From Stratiolaelaps scimitus (Eukaryota; Arthropoda; Arachnida; Mesostigmata; Laelapidae), in contig JABWDB010000006.1 in the NCBI GenBank assembly GCA_019614645.1, positions 1,860,001-1,924,000 of the forward strand: DNA of 64,000 nucleotides, in the 5' to 3' direction. A model generated the notes under the pieces. The model had not been told where the DNA came from. It worked only from the letters and a program-made list of their open reading frames with translations, and searched no databases. The translations under genes were made by a program, and so were the position numbers. How positions within the stretch are numbered: position 1 is the stretch's first letter; every line of letters begins with the position of its first letter. Positions 38,017 through 50,030 of this stretch are shown in pieces.

Positions 38017-40750
38017 CTTCAGGAAGGTGTGGATTTTTCCTACTGCCAACATTTCTCATAGTTGTGCCATACTTGTAACAACCGAGAAATGTCTGCTGGG
38101 AGAAGGGAGCTGGGAGAACTATATAGGTAATCGAATCAGTGTAAACAGCCCTTTGGATGACAGGAGTCGTTCAAAAACATATCCAAAAAATCCAGCTTTA
38201 GATGTTGGCACTGATAGACAATTTGCAAATACTATACAGGTATAAATACGAAGGATGATATATATGACCGAATCTTGAATAAGCAGATTATTTCATTCAG
38301 TTCCGCTCAATTTTCATAACCGCGATACGCTTTGAAAAACCGCACGAAACCCATTTCTCCTTCGTGTTCTACGTTTCCAGAAAACTGTCCTGTGATTTTC
38401 AATGTGATTCAATCAATAGCCGAATCGAGTTTAATATTTAGGGCAATGGAAACTACTGGGCGTATCATACAATAATTCATCCACGTCAAATCGGAGTGGG
38501 TCTCCAATTTCTATTGACGTTCGCGGGTGCACTTACCGCGGGTTCGAGCTTGAGCCACGTGGACATGATGAGAAGCTTTTAGAAATGTAATACAAACTCT
38601 CATTGTTTTTTTTGTAAGTATGTACATGCCATGGCGGGGTTTCAGTCATGTCCTTGGAAATCTGTAACAATAGAAAACGGCAACCCTGCCCGATGCACGC
38701 CCCTAGTGACCCTGAGTGAGTAACCGAAAGACCTTGTGTGTCCGTGCGAGAGTGTTCAGACGAGAGCTGAAAGGACGACGTAAATTCGCTCTGCCTAGTG
38801 GGGTGCACTAGTGGCAGAGTCAACGCACATGATCCGAACTGGCGATCAGAGTTAATATATCGCCGACCGGTCGGCGATGTAGTCTCAGCCTTGCCTTCTC
38901 TGTGGATTCGGTCGATGTGCCACAGACAAAAGGCCACGCAGAGAGCTGCCACTACCGCGCCCGGTGCGCCACCTACGAGTGCCTACCTCGTCTGGGCGTG
39001 GCAATCGCCGGAGTTGCACAAACCCCCTCGGCACGGCCAGTGTCTCGAGGCATCATTGACAATTGCTAGTCCGCCTGAGTGGTTTCCTTTTTCGTCAAGT
39101 GGCGTCCCGTAGCATCTCATCACAGCTTGTATTCGCTTGGCTAAGCGGTGTTTTCTCGAGCTAGGCGATGTGTGGGCCTCTCATTGAGTTGCCGGCGGCG
39201 GGCTCGTGTCCTGCCCGAGTCCTCCAGCCGAAATCAATAGCGATACTGCCAGCGTAGCGGCGGCACAGGCCCGAGGCGAGCGTTTCTGTGCTGAAATGTC
39301 GACTGCTCGATACATATTACGATGTAAAAAAAATAAGAGATGTGATGAAATTGCACTTGCCACCGGTGCAAAGTGACACTAAGCAAATTGACTTTGTGTC
39401 GACGCTAGACAAGACAACGTACTAAAGCTGTGCTAGCGGCTGTGCGAGAATTGAGAAAAAAATCCTTCGGGTGGCGCATGCTGTTGTTACCTTATGCGTG
39501 TGCCGTACGTGGGCACTATATTCTATTATACTAAGACGCTTGTGCTTAACGAAACGACGTTGTTAGATCGATAATAGGTCGTCGTGGTAGGAAAGAAGTT
39601 AGAAACAATCTCTTAGTGTCAAATGTAGACACTTATTATTGATATAATCTCATAACTGTGTAGGGGGACGTTTCGAGAACTAGCCTCATCTTGTTTTTTG
39701 ACGTAAACGTTTATTACTGGTTTGATTTCATATGCTAGGTTCCCTATTTGGTCCTGTGCCTACCAAACGCTGAATTCGGACGTAATACACAGTGGGTAGG
39801 GTAAATGAAGAAGGTCGTACATAGATTCTATCTCGATGAGGTTGATGCACGTGATATCATCCGTTCAATATGTGTATAGCTGTATAGACTAATGTTACGG
39901 CGTAGGCTCTGAACTCTTACTAACTAGTCAGTGCATTTGGGTTTTTCGGACGTGCTGCCAGTGTCTCAGGTACCACTAGAATGTATTTTAATGTATATGA
40001 GTGGATGTAGAGAGCGTAACTAGCATAAGCTGTAAAAAAAAAGGTAGGTAAACATTGTATCAAGTTAAACGTACAATTAGCCCTTCAGGTTTGAAACGGA
40101 CGTCAGCGTTGACAATATACCAAAACATGAACGCGAACGAACAAGCTGCATCCTGAGGTCGTCCATTTTATGTGAGTGCATTGGCAGTCTCGCCCGGAAG
40201 CAGAGCTCTCTCTCTATTTTGAAATAGCCGGCTACTCTCGCGGGCCGAACTGTTAGAATTCAACAAGTGCGTTAGCAAGCCTCCTTGGTTCTGCGCTAGA
40301 AACGAATGAAAGCACTCCATGAACGCGTTCATGATATTTATGAAGAAACGCGGCAAATGTGAACTATTTTTTTGTATTATTTTTGATGAAATAACTTGCA
40401 ACAGTTCCAACCATAGCAACAAATGAAACAAAAGCGATGAAGCGGAACTCGTCCACGGAGACGTGGACGGGGATATCAGGTCGAAGGGCTAGCTTCGTTT
40501 TGGGCTTTGGGGGCTTGTGGCTCTGTGTTGACATCATTACAAGCTGATGAGAATTGGCTCTCTATACCCCGGCGATTAAATTACTTGAAACGAGTTCCGC
40601 AAATGGTAGGATATACTTCCCTTGTGTGGCCTAAGCTAAGCATGTTAGAAATCATATTTCCTGTAATCTTAGTGCGGGAGGCCAATCCTCTGCAATCTAG
40701 AGCACTCGGGATCCCATTGTAAGCTGTGGAAGCATCTTGCATGCTTCATG

Positions 40751-40754
<4 letters not shown>
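38017..40754. other. Non-coding stretch, no gene recognised
   Basis: Frames of up to 139 codons (38533-38952, -) fall in a GC-rich patch (about 38690-39270) without domain evidence. A 20 bp perfect palindrome lies at 38859-38878. The rest is empty. Confidence 0.45.
38859..38878. repeat. 20 bp perfect palindrome
   Basis: ATCGCCGACCGGTCGGCGAT is identical to its reverse complement. A protein-binding site or a chance palindrome are both possible. Confidence 0.85.

Positions 40755-40824
<70 letters not shown>
40755..40824. repeat. (TA)35 microsatellite, longest in window
   Basis: About 70 bp of uninterrupted TA. Such a run is expected to extrude cruciforms and to vary in length. It produces the Tyr/Ile tail of the open frame crossing it, which I therefore ignore. 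Confidence 0.97.
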
Positions 40825-40825
<1 letters not shown>

Positions 40826-41575
40826 TACTAGAGAACAACGCAAGCAATTGTCCCTCGGCACGGCATGCCAGTGAGGCGTTATGGCTACTACGATAAGGTT
40901 CCCACGAAGATTAACGAACATGCACACATTTACGAAGTTTATCTGCTCTGAACACGGCTGAGTACCGCCTAAGAGTTGTGCTCCCACCCATCAATATGTG
41001 TGCCACCCCCACTTAGAGCGAGACCTCAGAAACTTTAACAGTTAACGGGCAGTATAGTGCATCTCTTTTCATTACCTCAAGACCATTGCCACCAATCGCT
41101 GCACTATATCCACGAGTAGTGTCAAAGAAGGTGTATCATAGCTCTATACACCGCCTTGTTGAATGCGAGTTAAGCCAGCTAACAAGGGACATCGCCGCAG
41201 CGGATCCTTCCCATTTTTCGTTGTTTCGTACACTCACTCTCGCCCATCCCTTATCTCAGGGTTTTGTCTTATCCCGATGCCTCTGTCGATTGACGCTTCC
41301 CACCCGGGGAAGCGGCCAGTCTGCCTGTCTGGCCGTCCGCCAGTCGCCGCGCGATCGTGACGGGCTACTTGCTATTGGTTAGCGACCGAAGTGTCGGGTG
41401 CTATTTATTGAACGGGGCCGAAACTGCGAGACGCTGGCTACCGGCGATGAGGGCGGTGAGCCCCCCAAAAGCCACATCACTTCTCATCGCATGCGGTCGC
41501 CGTCAGCGAAAGGGGCCAGGAGTGAGTGGTGGTCGCTTGCTCCGCTGACTCCACCCGTGGGTCTCTCCACACGGG
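40825..41575. other. Non-coding stretch rising in GC
   Basis: No motif was recognised; frames stay under 100 codons. GC content rises from about 41280 into the island that holds the EGF-like candidate. Confidence 0.42.
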
Positions 41576-41606
41576 GACGACGACGACGACGACGACGACG
41601 CCGACG
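41576..41606. repeat. (GAC)n trinucleotide repeat
   Basis: About nine GAC/GACGAC units. On the minus strand it reads as a serine run in one frame. Confidence 0.9.
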
Positions 41607-41942
41607 TTGTTGTGTTGATGTTGGGGGGTGCTAGTCGCTGGTGTCCCTGGGAGAAGAAAAAATTGAATTTAGAAGCGCGGCTCCTGCCGCTCCTGCGAGC
41701 CAAAGCTCCGTCGAAAGGAGACCGAAAGGCAGCGGTAGCGGTAACGTTGGTGACGGCCACGGCGCCGCCGGCCAGACAGGAAAGTAGCAGCCATCTTTTA
41801 TAACAACGACCACGACGAGGCTTCTTTGTGATCGGGCGGGACGACGGACCTCGCTCCTGGTTTGTTCAGCCAAAGCCTGAGCGAGCAGGGCTGGCGTCGG
41901 AGATGACGCAGCCCCCGATCAGACCGTGCTTGTCGACGCCAC

Positions 41943-42181
41943 TTGCTCACTGTGGGCCAGGGGACCCCCAGTCGCTGGCCTCGCTCGTGCGGGGGCTGTC
42001 AACGCTGTGGCTTGCTGCTGTCGTGGCCAGGATGGGCGGCCAGTTCCCATTGTGGCCAATACTGTTCATGTCCAGCCGGCTACGCGCTCGATGGGAAACA
42101 CTGTAGCGGTGGAGCAGCCCTCTACCATGCGGGTGGCCGCTATAAAGTCAATTTCCAATGCGGTCGTTCCGTGCGAGACTG
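41943..42181 (+). CDS. Candidate exon with EGF- or TIL-like cysteine pattern
   Basis: The frame carries eight cysteines, including CSCPAGYALDGKHC at about 42069-42104. In EGF-like and trypsin-inhibitor-like domains the same spacing (C-x-C-x(10)-C with a central PxGY) marks the last two disulfides. The frame runs into ACTG|GTGAGC, a good splice donor, at 42181/42182; without splicing it stops one codon later. The left boundary is unknown: the frame is open from a TGA near 41904, and GACGCAG or GATCAG just after it are possible acceptors. If real, it would be an internal exon of a secreted or extracellular-matrix protein. Other frames are also open in this GC-rich island, so the call rests on the cysteine motif and donor alone. 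Confidence 0.3.
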
Positions 42182-42478
42182 GTGAGCGTCCGCGGTCGGT
42201 AATTTGAGTAAACCGACAATAACAGATAGGGCACGATGGGCTGTGCGTTTATATTTATTCTACTATATACTGAATGCTACCGCATTCGATTCACCCTGTA
42301 GACAATCTACTTTGCGAATTGCATTTGAAAATTTCGTTAGTGCCGTCAGGGCCATTCATATGTCGCTGACGCTTGCCCATGTGACCATAAGGAGGCAAAA
42401 TAAGCAATTCAGAATTGCTATTTTTTTGCCATGCTGACAACGCATCGAATCAGGTACAATTGCATCTGTTTTGTTGGA
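42182..42478. other. Non-coding stretch
   Basis: Follows the candidate splice donor at 42182; nothing recognised. Confidence 0.45.
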
Positions 42479-42625
42479 GAATAATAATAATAATAAATAA
42501 CAACAACTTTAATGGGACATTTGCAAGTACAAGGCTCCACCGATTCGTATGTGCTCTGTGGGATTCGAACCGGAGACTTTACGGGTTCAATTCCCCTGAG
42601 GCCATCCCTGTGGGTAAATTTATAA
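42479..42625 (-). mobile_element. tRNA-derived SINE-like element with (ATT)n tail, minus strand
   Basis: On the minus strand, TGGCCTCAGGGG (about 42604-42593) resembles an A box and GGTTCGAATCC (42571-42561) is a perfect B box. A unique body follows, ending GTTGTTGTTATT and passing into (ATT)6 at 42498-42481. Head, body and microsatellite tail in this order match tRNA-derived SINEs mobilised by a LINE with a short-repeat tail. On the plus strand, GGTTCAATTCC at 42584-42594 is also B-box-like, so orientation rests mainly on the tail. Confidence 0.6.
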
Positions 42626-43200
42626 GGGGCCGTTTTCACCAGCAGCTTTTTCTCTTTCAAATCGCCTTCGTTATCTAGTATTCACTGTATGTATCCCCTC
42701 GTCGTATTCTGGCGGCTACACCGTTCTTAACCATATTAGGATCTTCAGCGGATACTTTTTTCTCTCACACGGTATCCGAAGCTACCACACGTCTAGAGCG
42801 CTCGTGCTGCGTCCGCACTCACATATATGTAGTTGACTCTAGTTGTGCTAAAAATCGAATATCGCTGACTCCATCCTCACAATCTCCTCTGAAAACCCAC
42901 GGACTGAAGTCGAAACAGCCAACAAAATACGAGTAATAATTTTCGTTAGAATTCGAAAAACCTTTTTCTGACGTCCCTTCGAATTCAGCCCCGTCTCCGC
43001 GTAGGCAGCCTGGCGACGCGCCGCTAGTTCCGATGTGGCCTTCACTACGATCAATTACATAAAAATAGCAAGTCTCTTACAGGCTGTCACGTTGGCTTCT
43101 TAAAGGACAGAGTTTATTTCGCTCTGGTCTAGCAAAGGCCCAGAGGCAGTAGAGGTACGGTTCGTTGCTTCGTTCGTACAGCCGTTACGTGCTTTTGTAG
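42626..43200. other. Non-coding stretch
   Basis: Nothing recognised apart from short frames. Confidence 0.45.
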
Positions 43201-43201
43201 C

Positions 43202-43372
43202 CTCAGCGTTTCCCCAAACGCCGACGCGCCCGCTCCCGGCCACGGAAACAGGGACACGGCTTTTCCTCTGGAAGACGTGCGTGGGAAGCTTCAACGCATC
43301 AACCCCTCGAAGGAAGCAATGGCCGACTTCACCGCGACCGCCGCCGCTGCCACCTCCGCTGCCGTCTCCTAG
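43202..43372 (+). CDS. Candidate terminal exon, hypothetical (weak)
   Basis: After an acceptor-like GTGCTTTTGTAG ending at 43200, a frame of 56 codons runs to a TAG at 43370-43372. It includes LEDVRGKLQRINPSKEAMAD and ends in an Ala/Thr-rich stretch. Codons are mostly GC-ending. A 111-codon minus-strand frame (43100-43435) and a 92-codon plus frame starting at 43384 overlap or adjoin it, so coding status is unproven. No family was recognised. Confidence 0.15.
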   Translation, partial: LSVSPNADAPAPGHGNRDTAFPLEDVRGKLQRINPSKEAMADFTATAAAATSAAVS

Positions 43373-43559
43373 CGCTGGCCAACGTGAAACAATGGCCGAT
43401 CGTCTCCAACAACTCTCTTGCCAGTGCTGCGTCACCGTTCATTAGTAAGGACGACAAACGTCCAGCCTACGGCGTGTGTGACGTCGAAACGAAACGACAA
43501 CTCACGCTGCTGCTGCTGCACACTTATTACCAACAGCAAGCCATGGTAGACTATACTAG

Positions 43560-43560
<1 letters not shown>

Positions 43561-43600
<40 letters not shown>

Positions 43601-43606
43601 CATATA
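43561..43606. repeat. (TA)18 microsatellite with CATA tail
   Basis: 36 bp pure TA followed by CATACATATA. Confidence 0.95.
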
Positions 43607-46274
43607 GTTGTTGTAATCGTTGTAGCTTAAGGCCAGAAGTAACTGACCCGACCGCCGTTTGACCTGAAGCACCTTGCAGTCATTAGGGTGAAGAGGAATG
43701 CTACTTCTGGGATTGCCAACGCCGGTTCATGCATGTTCTCACCTCTTCGAGTGCGGATACCTATTTGGTAATTTGCAATAGCGCTCCGTCAGAAGTGATC
43801 ACGATGGCATTTGCCAGCTGCGTGACATCCCTTTATGAAATGTCGCTCACGTGCTGCTAGATACGTGAGCTGTTATGAGAAAAACTTGTTGCATATCAAT
43901 ACCGTGAGAAAATAGTGTGTGAGCTTGAGTACGTGTGAGGATACAATGTGAGAAAGGAGATCGCCTCTCCAGAAACCTTATCATTTATCTGCCATTATCG
44001 AGACTTACATTTGCTTATTTGCGAAACAAACTTTGCTCATTCTACCACAAACACTGCATCTTATGTAGTTGACGTCTAGAATAAAGTACACATATATAGT
44101 AGCACACAATACAGTACACATACACACATAGTGGCACAAATTCTTCTTCCATCGATACGATTGCGTATCGTTGTCCCTCAAGTTGCGTCTCATGTGCGGC
44201 CTGTCTGCCTCTTCCCAGGTTACTGCATTGCACCGTATCATGTCTCTTCAGCTATACACGACAAACATAACACGGATCCTCTCATTGAATTTCGTTAATA
44301 ATCACTATACTCTATTTAAAAGTTGAATTCTACACATTCTATTTCATCTCTAGTGGTTTCCCCTCGTGCATCGTCCCACCTCCGTCTACACTGAACACTC
44401 CCGAGTAAACGTTGACGCGAGTACGGCGAATCGAAATTTGATTGTCCTTCTGCAAAATTGTTCTGCGCCTTTGTTTTTAGGTTCGCTGTTGCTGTTGCAT
44501 TTCCGCTGTACAGTGAACGCTGCTTGGCCTCAATGCACGTTCGTATCTCGATGACTGCACATCGGCCACGAACACGAACACAGCGAGGGACGCCACTAGC
44601 ACAAAACACCCTCACGGGGGCAGCGGAGGCAATGCAGGGAACGGTAACGTCTCGACGTCTTCGATTTTCTGCTCGTTCCCGCCTGCCGTCCCAACCTGAG
44701 AACAGGAAGCGTATTACAGGGCTGATTTTTGTAGCCATGTCGTCGGGTAAAGCCCGAGAGGTGAACGCGTACGAACCAAGAGGTGCAACGAATATTCGAG
44801 TGAGGTGAGCACAAAAACAACAATACGGTTAACTAGTAAGAAAAACAAGTCACAGTATAGCTTCCGTTCCTTTGAAAATTAGCTGATGATCCGGTGTTAT
44901 TATCTACTATTGGCAAAATTGTGCTTTAAGCTAATTCAGGGTAGCTTGCTTATTTAAGCGTGACGGACGCATTGCATGAGATCAGCCTCTAAAAATACAG
45001 CGTGCGCCGCTTTGTCGTGGAAAAAAACTGCTACCTCTTCTGAAAAAAAAGAGCCGAACGTGAATATGAAGCGTCACATTATACGAATAACAATAACAAG
45101 AGGTCAGCAATTAAAAGATGACGTAGAAATCGTTACCAATTATTGAAAAAGGAGAGGACGAAGGGTCATCGCGCGGACTAAGGCCTCTGGCAGCTGTGTT
45201 CATGCTGCGGGACGTCGGGTGAGTGCGTTTCGCGACCGTCCGCCTTGGAGATTTATGCAAATTTCGCGACGCAATTTTGCTAATTGATTAATCTCTAAGA
45301 TAAGAAGGAAGAACTACTCGTGCATAAAATTCGAATATCGTGTCGAATCATTACTATTACTATAAATATGTTATTGTTCGGTAACGTCGCAGTTACCCTA
45401 CGAAGGTCACAGCGCAAAAACTGCCCGTTTTCACCACGAGCACCTCCATACCGGGAAGTGATAGTGTTTCCCGCAGCAAAGCAGCGCATTGGTGAGTCGG
45501 CCATAAATGGTGTTAGTCGGCTTCGAGCAGGATAATATTGAATATCCATTACCGGGACGGGCTACTCGCTTGTTGCCACGAAGCGATGCATACGTGGCTC
45601 GTCCACGTCGCACAAAATCGCGCTACATCATTATGGTGCGTGTCGTCAGCTTTGTTCACTAGACAGGACAGATTCTGTTGACGATTTTCCATTCGGAAAT
45701 CACACCCGTGTGCCTTGTCCCGCTCTAGCCTCGCAACTGTTCGCTTCTTCTGACGTCGATGTTTAGCTTGTCCAAACCTGCCAAATCTGCAACATGCCAA
45801 ACCTGCCGTCAACAGCTGATGCTGCTTGGCAATATATTCATTTTTCAGCCATTTTACGAGCCCTGCACCCGAGCCTTTCGCAGAGCTCTGCGCGCACCTC
45901 TGCATGCAGGGCGGATGTTACGTAGGGGCCAACTGATCGGAGTCCGCTCGGATTGCCTCCGCGGAAAGCAAAGAACGCACCGCGAATTATTTCGCCGGAG
46001 CCGGCGTCTGTTCCGCTTCAGGCCCGCTTCGACGTGGCGTTTCTATGACGTGCACTTGTTGTTTTTTTTTTGTTTGACTGTCACACAATCGATCACGACA
46101 CTCGACGTCCATTACACAGATTTGAAATGCTAAGTGAGGTGGCTTTGATTTTTCTTGGAAGACTTGAGCTCCCAAAAAGTCAGCAGAGGGGAGCATTTTT
46201 ACTAGATATTGCTCGTAACGTGCACGGCCTATTTCCAGCCAACACACATACATGTATATGTAAACATATAAAGA
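43607..46274. other. Non-coding stretch, no gene recognised
   Basis: Frames of up to 140 codons (44316-44738, -) and 124 codons (45759-46133, +) occur on both strands over the same moderately GC-rich DNA, without motifs. I see no basis to choose any. Confidence 0.42.
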
Positions 46275-46330
46275 TATATATATATATCAAAATATGTACG
46301 TACATATTTATATATATATATATATATATA
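46275..46330. repeat. Interrupted (TA)n array
   Basis: Two TA runs (46275-46287 and 46309-46330) joined by TA-related degenerate sequence. Confidence 0.9.
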
Positions 46331-47511
46331 CATACGTATGATAACACAATAACATTCCATTAGTATGCTATGGCAGTATGAGGCGGGGAGAATGACTCTA
46401 GTGCCCTCGCGTCCCAATACTTAAGAGCTTCTTTTGCCGAGTGTCACACTGGGTACCGTTGTCACATGCTGTCATTACACAGAGGGTTCTATTGCGAAAC
46501 ACCGCATACCATCCGATATTGCACACAAAGACAGCCCTTGCCTGCCGGACACATTCAGCAGCGGGGCCAGGGTTCGGAGCACTTGGCGTAGTGCGGACGG
46601 ACTAGCGAGGACGAGGCCGGTCACGAGGTCAAAGGGCTTCTGGGCCTGAAGGATAACCCCCATGAACTGTACATACGGGGGAAATGACGCCCTCGCGTGG
46701 AAAATGCCACCATCGCCGTATATGATATTTCCCTCTCTATGCGGGTGTTATTAGAAAAACGTGCGCGCTGCAGTGCACGAAAAACCCGCACAGCGACCGC
46801 CAGACGGGATGCGAATGGTATCTCGCAAACGGGGGTGAATATCTAGGCGGCCAGGAATATCATGGCACCAGCAGCTATAGCAGTGGTTATATGATAGTAA
46901 CCATGTACCTCCTTGCACAGCAGGATGAAGGTCGCTGTTTTCGAGTTGTGGAAAACCTGCTGTCGAAACAAGCACCAGGCTTTTGGCCCGGACAAATGTT
47001 TCTCCACAGGAAATCTTGCATGGGTATAGGCTGCAGTGCGCATCTTCCCAGCTCGGTGTCTTCTCGCGCGCTCTATAGAGAGATTCAAGCTTCAACTGTC
47101 GATAGCAACAACTGGCTGCGAGTAGCATGAGTGAACGTCACCAGAATATGAACAGTGCCTTTGCATGTCAATCGTAATGGTGCCCGCCAATCGATAGCAG
47201 AAATGAACACGAGCAGATTTTTTAAGTTACCGCTGCAGATCTCCCTTTCCCGGGACCTCCCTGAACTGCTTCTCTATTCCAGAGAGTGTCCTTGATCGGG
47301 TAACGATGTAAGCCACGTCCTCCATACGTGTAATCACTCCTGTGGTTCCTGAGCACATCGAGATCACTTTTTAGGTTTTATAGATTTTCGATTCCACAGT
47401 GGGAATAGGCGAATGCATTCGGTTGGGATTGAGGCGACCTAGCTCGCTCGAATCTCACAGATGTATCTAAATCCATGAAGATTCTAGAATTCCGAATAAT
47501 GGTAACTTATA
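46331..47511. other. Non-coding stretch, no gene recognised
   Basis: Overlapping frames of up to 125 codons at 46751-47130 on both strands show no domain. Confidence 0.45.
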
Positions 47512-47536
47512 ATATATATATATATATATATATATA
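47512..47536. repeat. (AT)12 microsatellite
   Basis: Pure AT run. Confidence 0.95.
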
Positions 47537-49168
47537 ATCCGATGAAAGACACATTATACGGTTGATCTACTGCATGTGGGAGTTCTCATCGAATTACAAT
47601 ATAGGAGAAATAATTTTCTCACAAGAATTTCTCTAAGACAAACAGAGATCCACCCTGTTGTTGAAGATCTGAATCAGCAATATGGCAAAATGGCTGTCTC
47701 AATTGAACCAGATGCCTCGTTAGCGACGACAGTCACGTACGGATGTGTTCAGATGAAGAGCGGCGGTGGCCGCAGTTTGAACCTTGGGAGCTTTTTTTTT
47801 GGCTTAAAATCACACAAAGAATCGAGGTCATTTCGGCAAATCGTTTCCTTCTGCTTTTGGCCTAGTTCGCGGCGATCGGTGAAGACGTATCTCGGTTTTC
47901 TTCATGCGCAGAGACGAGTTGGTAAAGGGACATAAGTCCGTATATATACATCCGGATCGCTATTGCTATATATGGGTGTATTTTGATAGAATACAGATAA
48001 AATATATTTGACTGCCTAAATCTAGTTTCGCATCGTAGAACGTTCATATTTTTTGAACCGGATGAGCGACATAGAGGTATTAGTGGTCGTACTATGAGCT
48101 GTCGAATGCGATGCCACTTATCCACGAGGTTTGGTCAGAGAAGGTAGATATCGAAGAAAAAGTATTGGTTTTGTATTTTTGATGATCGTCCTGTAATAAC
48201 GAAACAATCTGATATCGATGGCGCCTATCATTATTTTGGACCCGAGCGTACACGCCACACGGTGTTGAACTCCCATCGATGCTGGCGAATTATTTGGCTA
48301 GTTTTCTTAGTTCCAATTGGTTCGACACGATCGAACTATTTCTCATTGGTCCATTAATTGACGAAATGTGTTGGATCGGTGTTTTGACAAGAATTGTTTT
48401 GCAGACTTGAAGAAAACGTGAAGTTAACCGCAGATGCTTCCATCGGAATTGACATAAATTCACGATAAAAAAAAAAGCGATTTTTACCGAATCTTTATAC
48501 TGAGTTCGTAGCTGCAAACAATTTAACAACCCATACTCCAAGGAGTATCCAGTTTCGCAGGCTAGACTGAAGTGAGCTCCTCTATTCGACACTTTTTCGT
48601 AGAAAAATTCCTTACCGGAACTAATGCCACCAAAATGTCATAGTACTGACTTCATTTAAACCGCATGGATAGTTGAAGTAGATGCTGCAACACTTGAACT
48701 CACTATTTCCTTAGATGCCATCCCAATCCCTTTGCGTGCGGACTTAGACATTTGCTATGTGTTATACATTGCATGGCTGTTGCGCTCTGTCTATGCCATA
48801 TGTCTAATGAAACACATAGCCTACGATGAGAGACACCTCTTCTATCTATTTATTATATAATGCGTATTGTCGTGAGCGGACTTTCATATGCCGAGACACA
48901 TTTGCTAATTGATTGTACTTTACTTTAGAACTCTATTAACATCTCTGTGTCTGCTGTTGGCCACACGCTGTAACCGCAGCCAATACCTCCGTGTACCCCC
49001 TCGCGCACCCCGCATAGTCCGTGCCTCGGTGATACGGTACGTCATGTGTCACGGTCGACAGACCAACGATACGTTCGTTGGTCGCGCTTACCGGTGAACA
49101 TCTGACAGAACGGAAGCAACATGCACCAAGTTGAATACAGTATCTCTTTGGCGAAAACCACACGCGCG
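47537..49168. other. Non-coding stretch, no gene recognised
   Basis: The 119-codon frame at 47576-47935 (+) and the 100-codon frame at 48290-48592 (-) are unremarkable. Nothing else was recognised. Confidence 0.45.
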
Positions 49169-49173
49169 AGACC

Positions 49174-49209
<36 letters not shown>

Positions 49210-49214
49210 GGTCT
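49169..49214. repeat. Perfect 46 bp palindrome centred on (TA)n
   Basis: AGACCATTAT on the left is the exact reverse complement of ATAATGGTCT on the right, and the interior is pure TA. The whole segment can form one hairpin. Confidence 0.9.
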
Positions 49215-49215
49215 A

Positions 49216-49326
49216 GGGTGAGTGGGACACCCGCCCTACGCTCAACGCGTGCAGTGCGCATAAATTCGGCATATATATATGGCGAGTTGATGCGTGCTGA
49301 GCGTAGGGCTGGTGTCGCATTCACGC
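49216..49326. repeat. Inverted repeat (fold-back), about 30 bp arms
   Basis: The left arm (about 49216-49244) and right arm (about 49298-49326) are inverted copies with about 25 of 29 positions matching, including the exact 12-mer GCCCTACGCTCA (49233-49244) and its complement TGAGCGTAGGGC (49298-49309). The spacer is about 53 bp and contains a short (TA)n. It sits next to the TA palindrome at 49169. Confidence 0.85.
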
Positions 49327-49945
49327 AAATAAACCTCACCCACGTTCTCAATGGGCCTGGCGGGCTCTATCTGGGTTGCTTCAGAGTTTGTTGTTGCAGC
49401 CTAGTTAGCGTCCGGTCGCGCTCTGTCTGAGTAACGACAGCCTGAGCCGTCCTGTTTCGTTCGCAGTTCGCATGCCACGTGCGGCACGTGGATCAGTCGG
49501 CCCGGATCAGCTGGCCAAACGAGGCCGCCCCCCCCCAGGCATAAGCTGTTCTGACATTGTGAGGTGTCGCGACAGCGACTACACAACATTCACCGGGAGA
49601 TGGAGAGTGGCCGGTGATAACCTGCTTGCTATCAGCAGTCGTCGCTGTAACATCAATGGCTGCCTGTAGAAAGTCGATCTGAGGGCGGCTATAACGCGAT
49701 TACACCGAGAATCCCAACGGAGCAGAAGGGTTGAGCGCTTTCGAGCAATGATGCGAATTTGGCGCAGCTGAGGAGGCTGGTGCGGAAGCCGTAGTGATGA
49801 GCTGTGCTTGAAGAACAACAGGTCACAGTAGACCACCCCTTTATAATTGACGAACATAAGTTCACACCGTAACGATATATTACTCCATTATTATTCAGTA
49901 GTTTTGTAGATTAAAGTCAGCTCTCTCCCCTCGAGTATTCTCAGC
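49327..49945. other. Non-coding stretch
   Basis: Short frames only. A poly-C run lies near 49530. Confidence 0.5.
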
Positions 49946-50030
49946 TTGGTGCAGTGGTAATTACTTGGGCATCCCATATGGCAGAGCTGAAAAAATGTTC
50001 TCAATCCTGCTAAATAAACCCTATGTTTCG
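49946..50030 (+). repeat. tRNA-like sequence, degraded SINE or tRNA remnant
   Basis: TTGGTGCAGTGG (49946-49957) is a strong A-box match, and 40 bp further TGTTCTCAATCCTGC (about 49996-50010) is a B box with one extra base. The intervening region does not fold as an anticodon arm. No tail or duplication could be identified. Confidence 0.4.

Noticed and set aside
40754..40987. Open frame ending in a Tyr/Ile repeat
   Set aside because: The repeat is the translated (TA)35 array.
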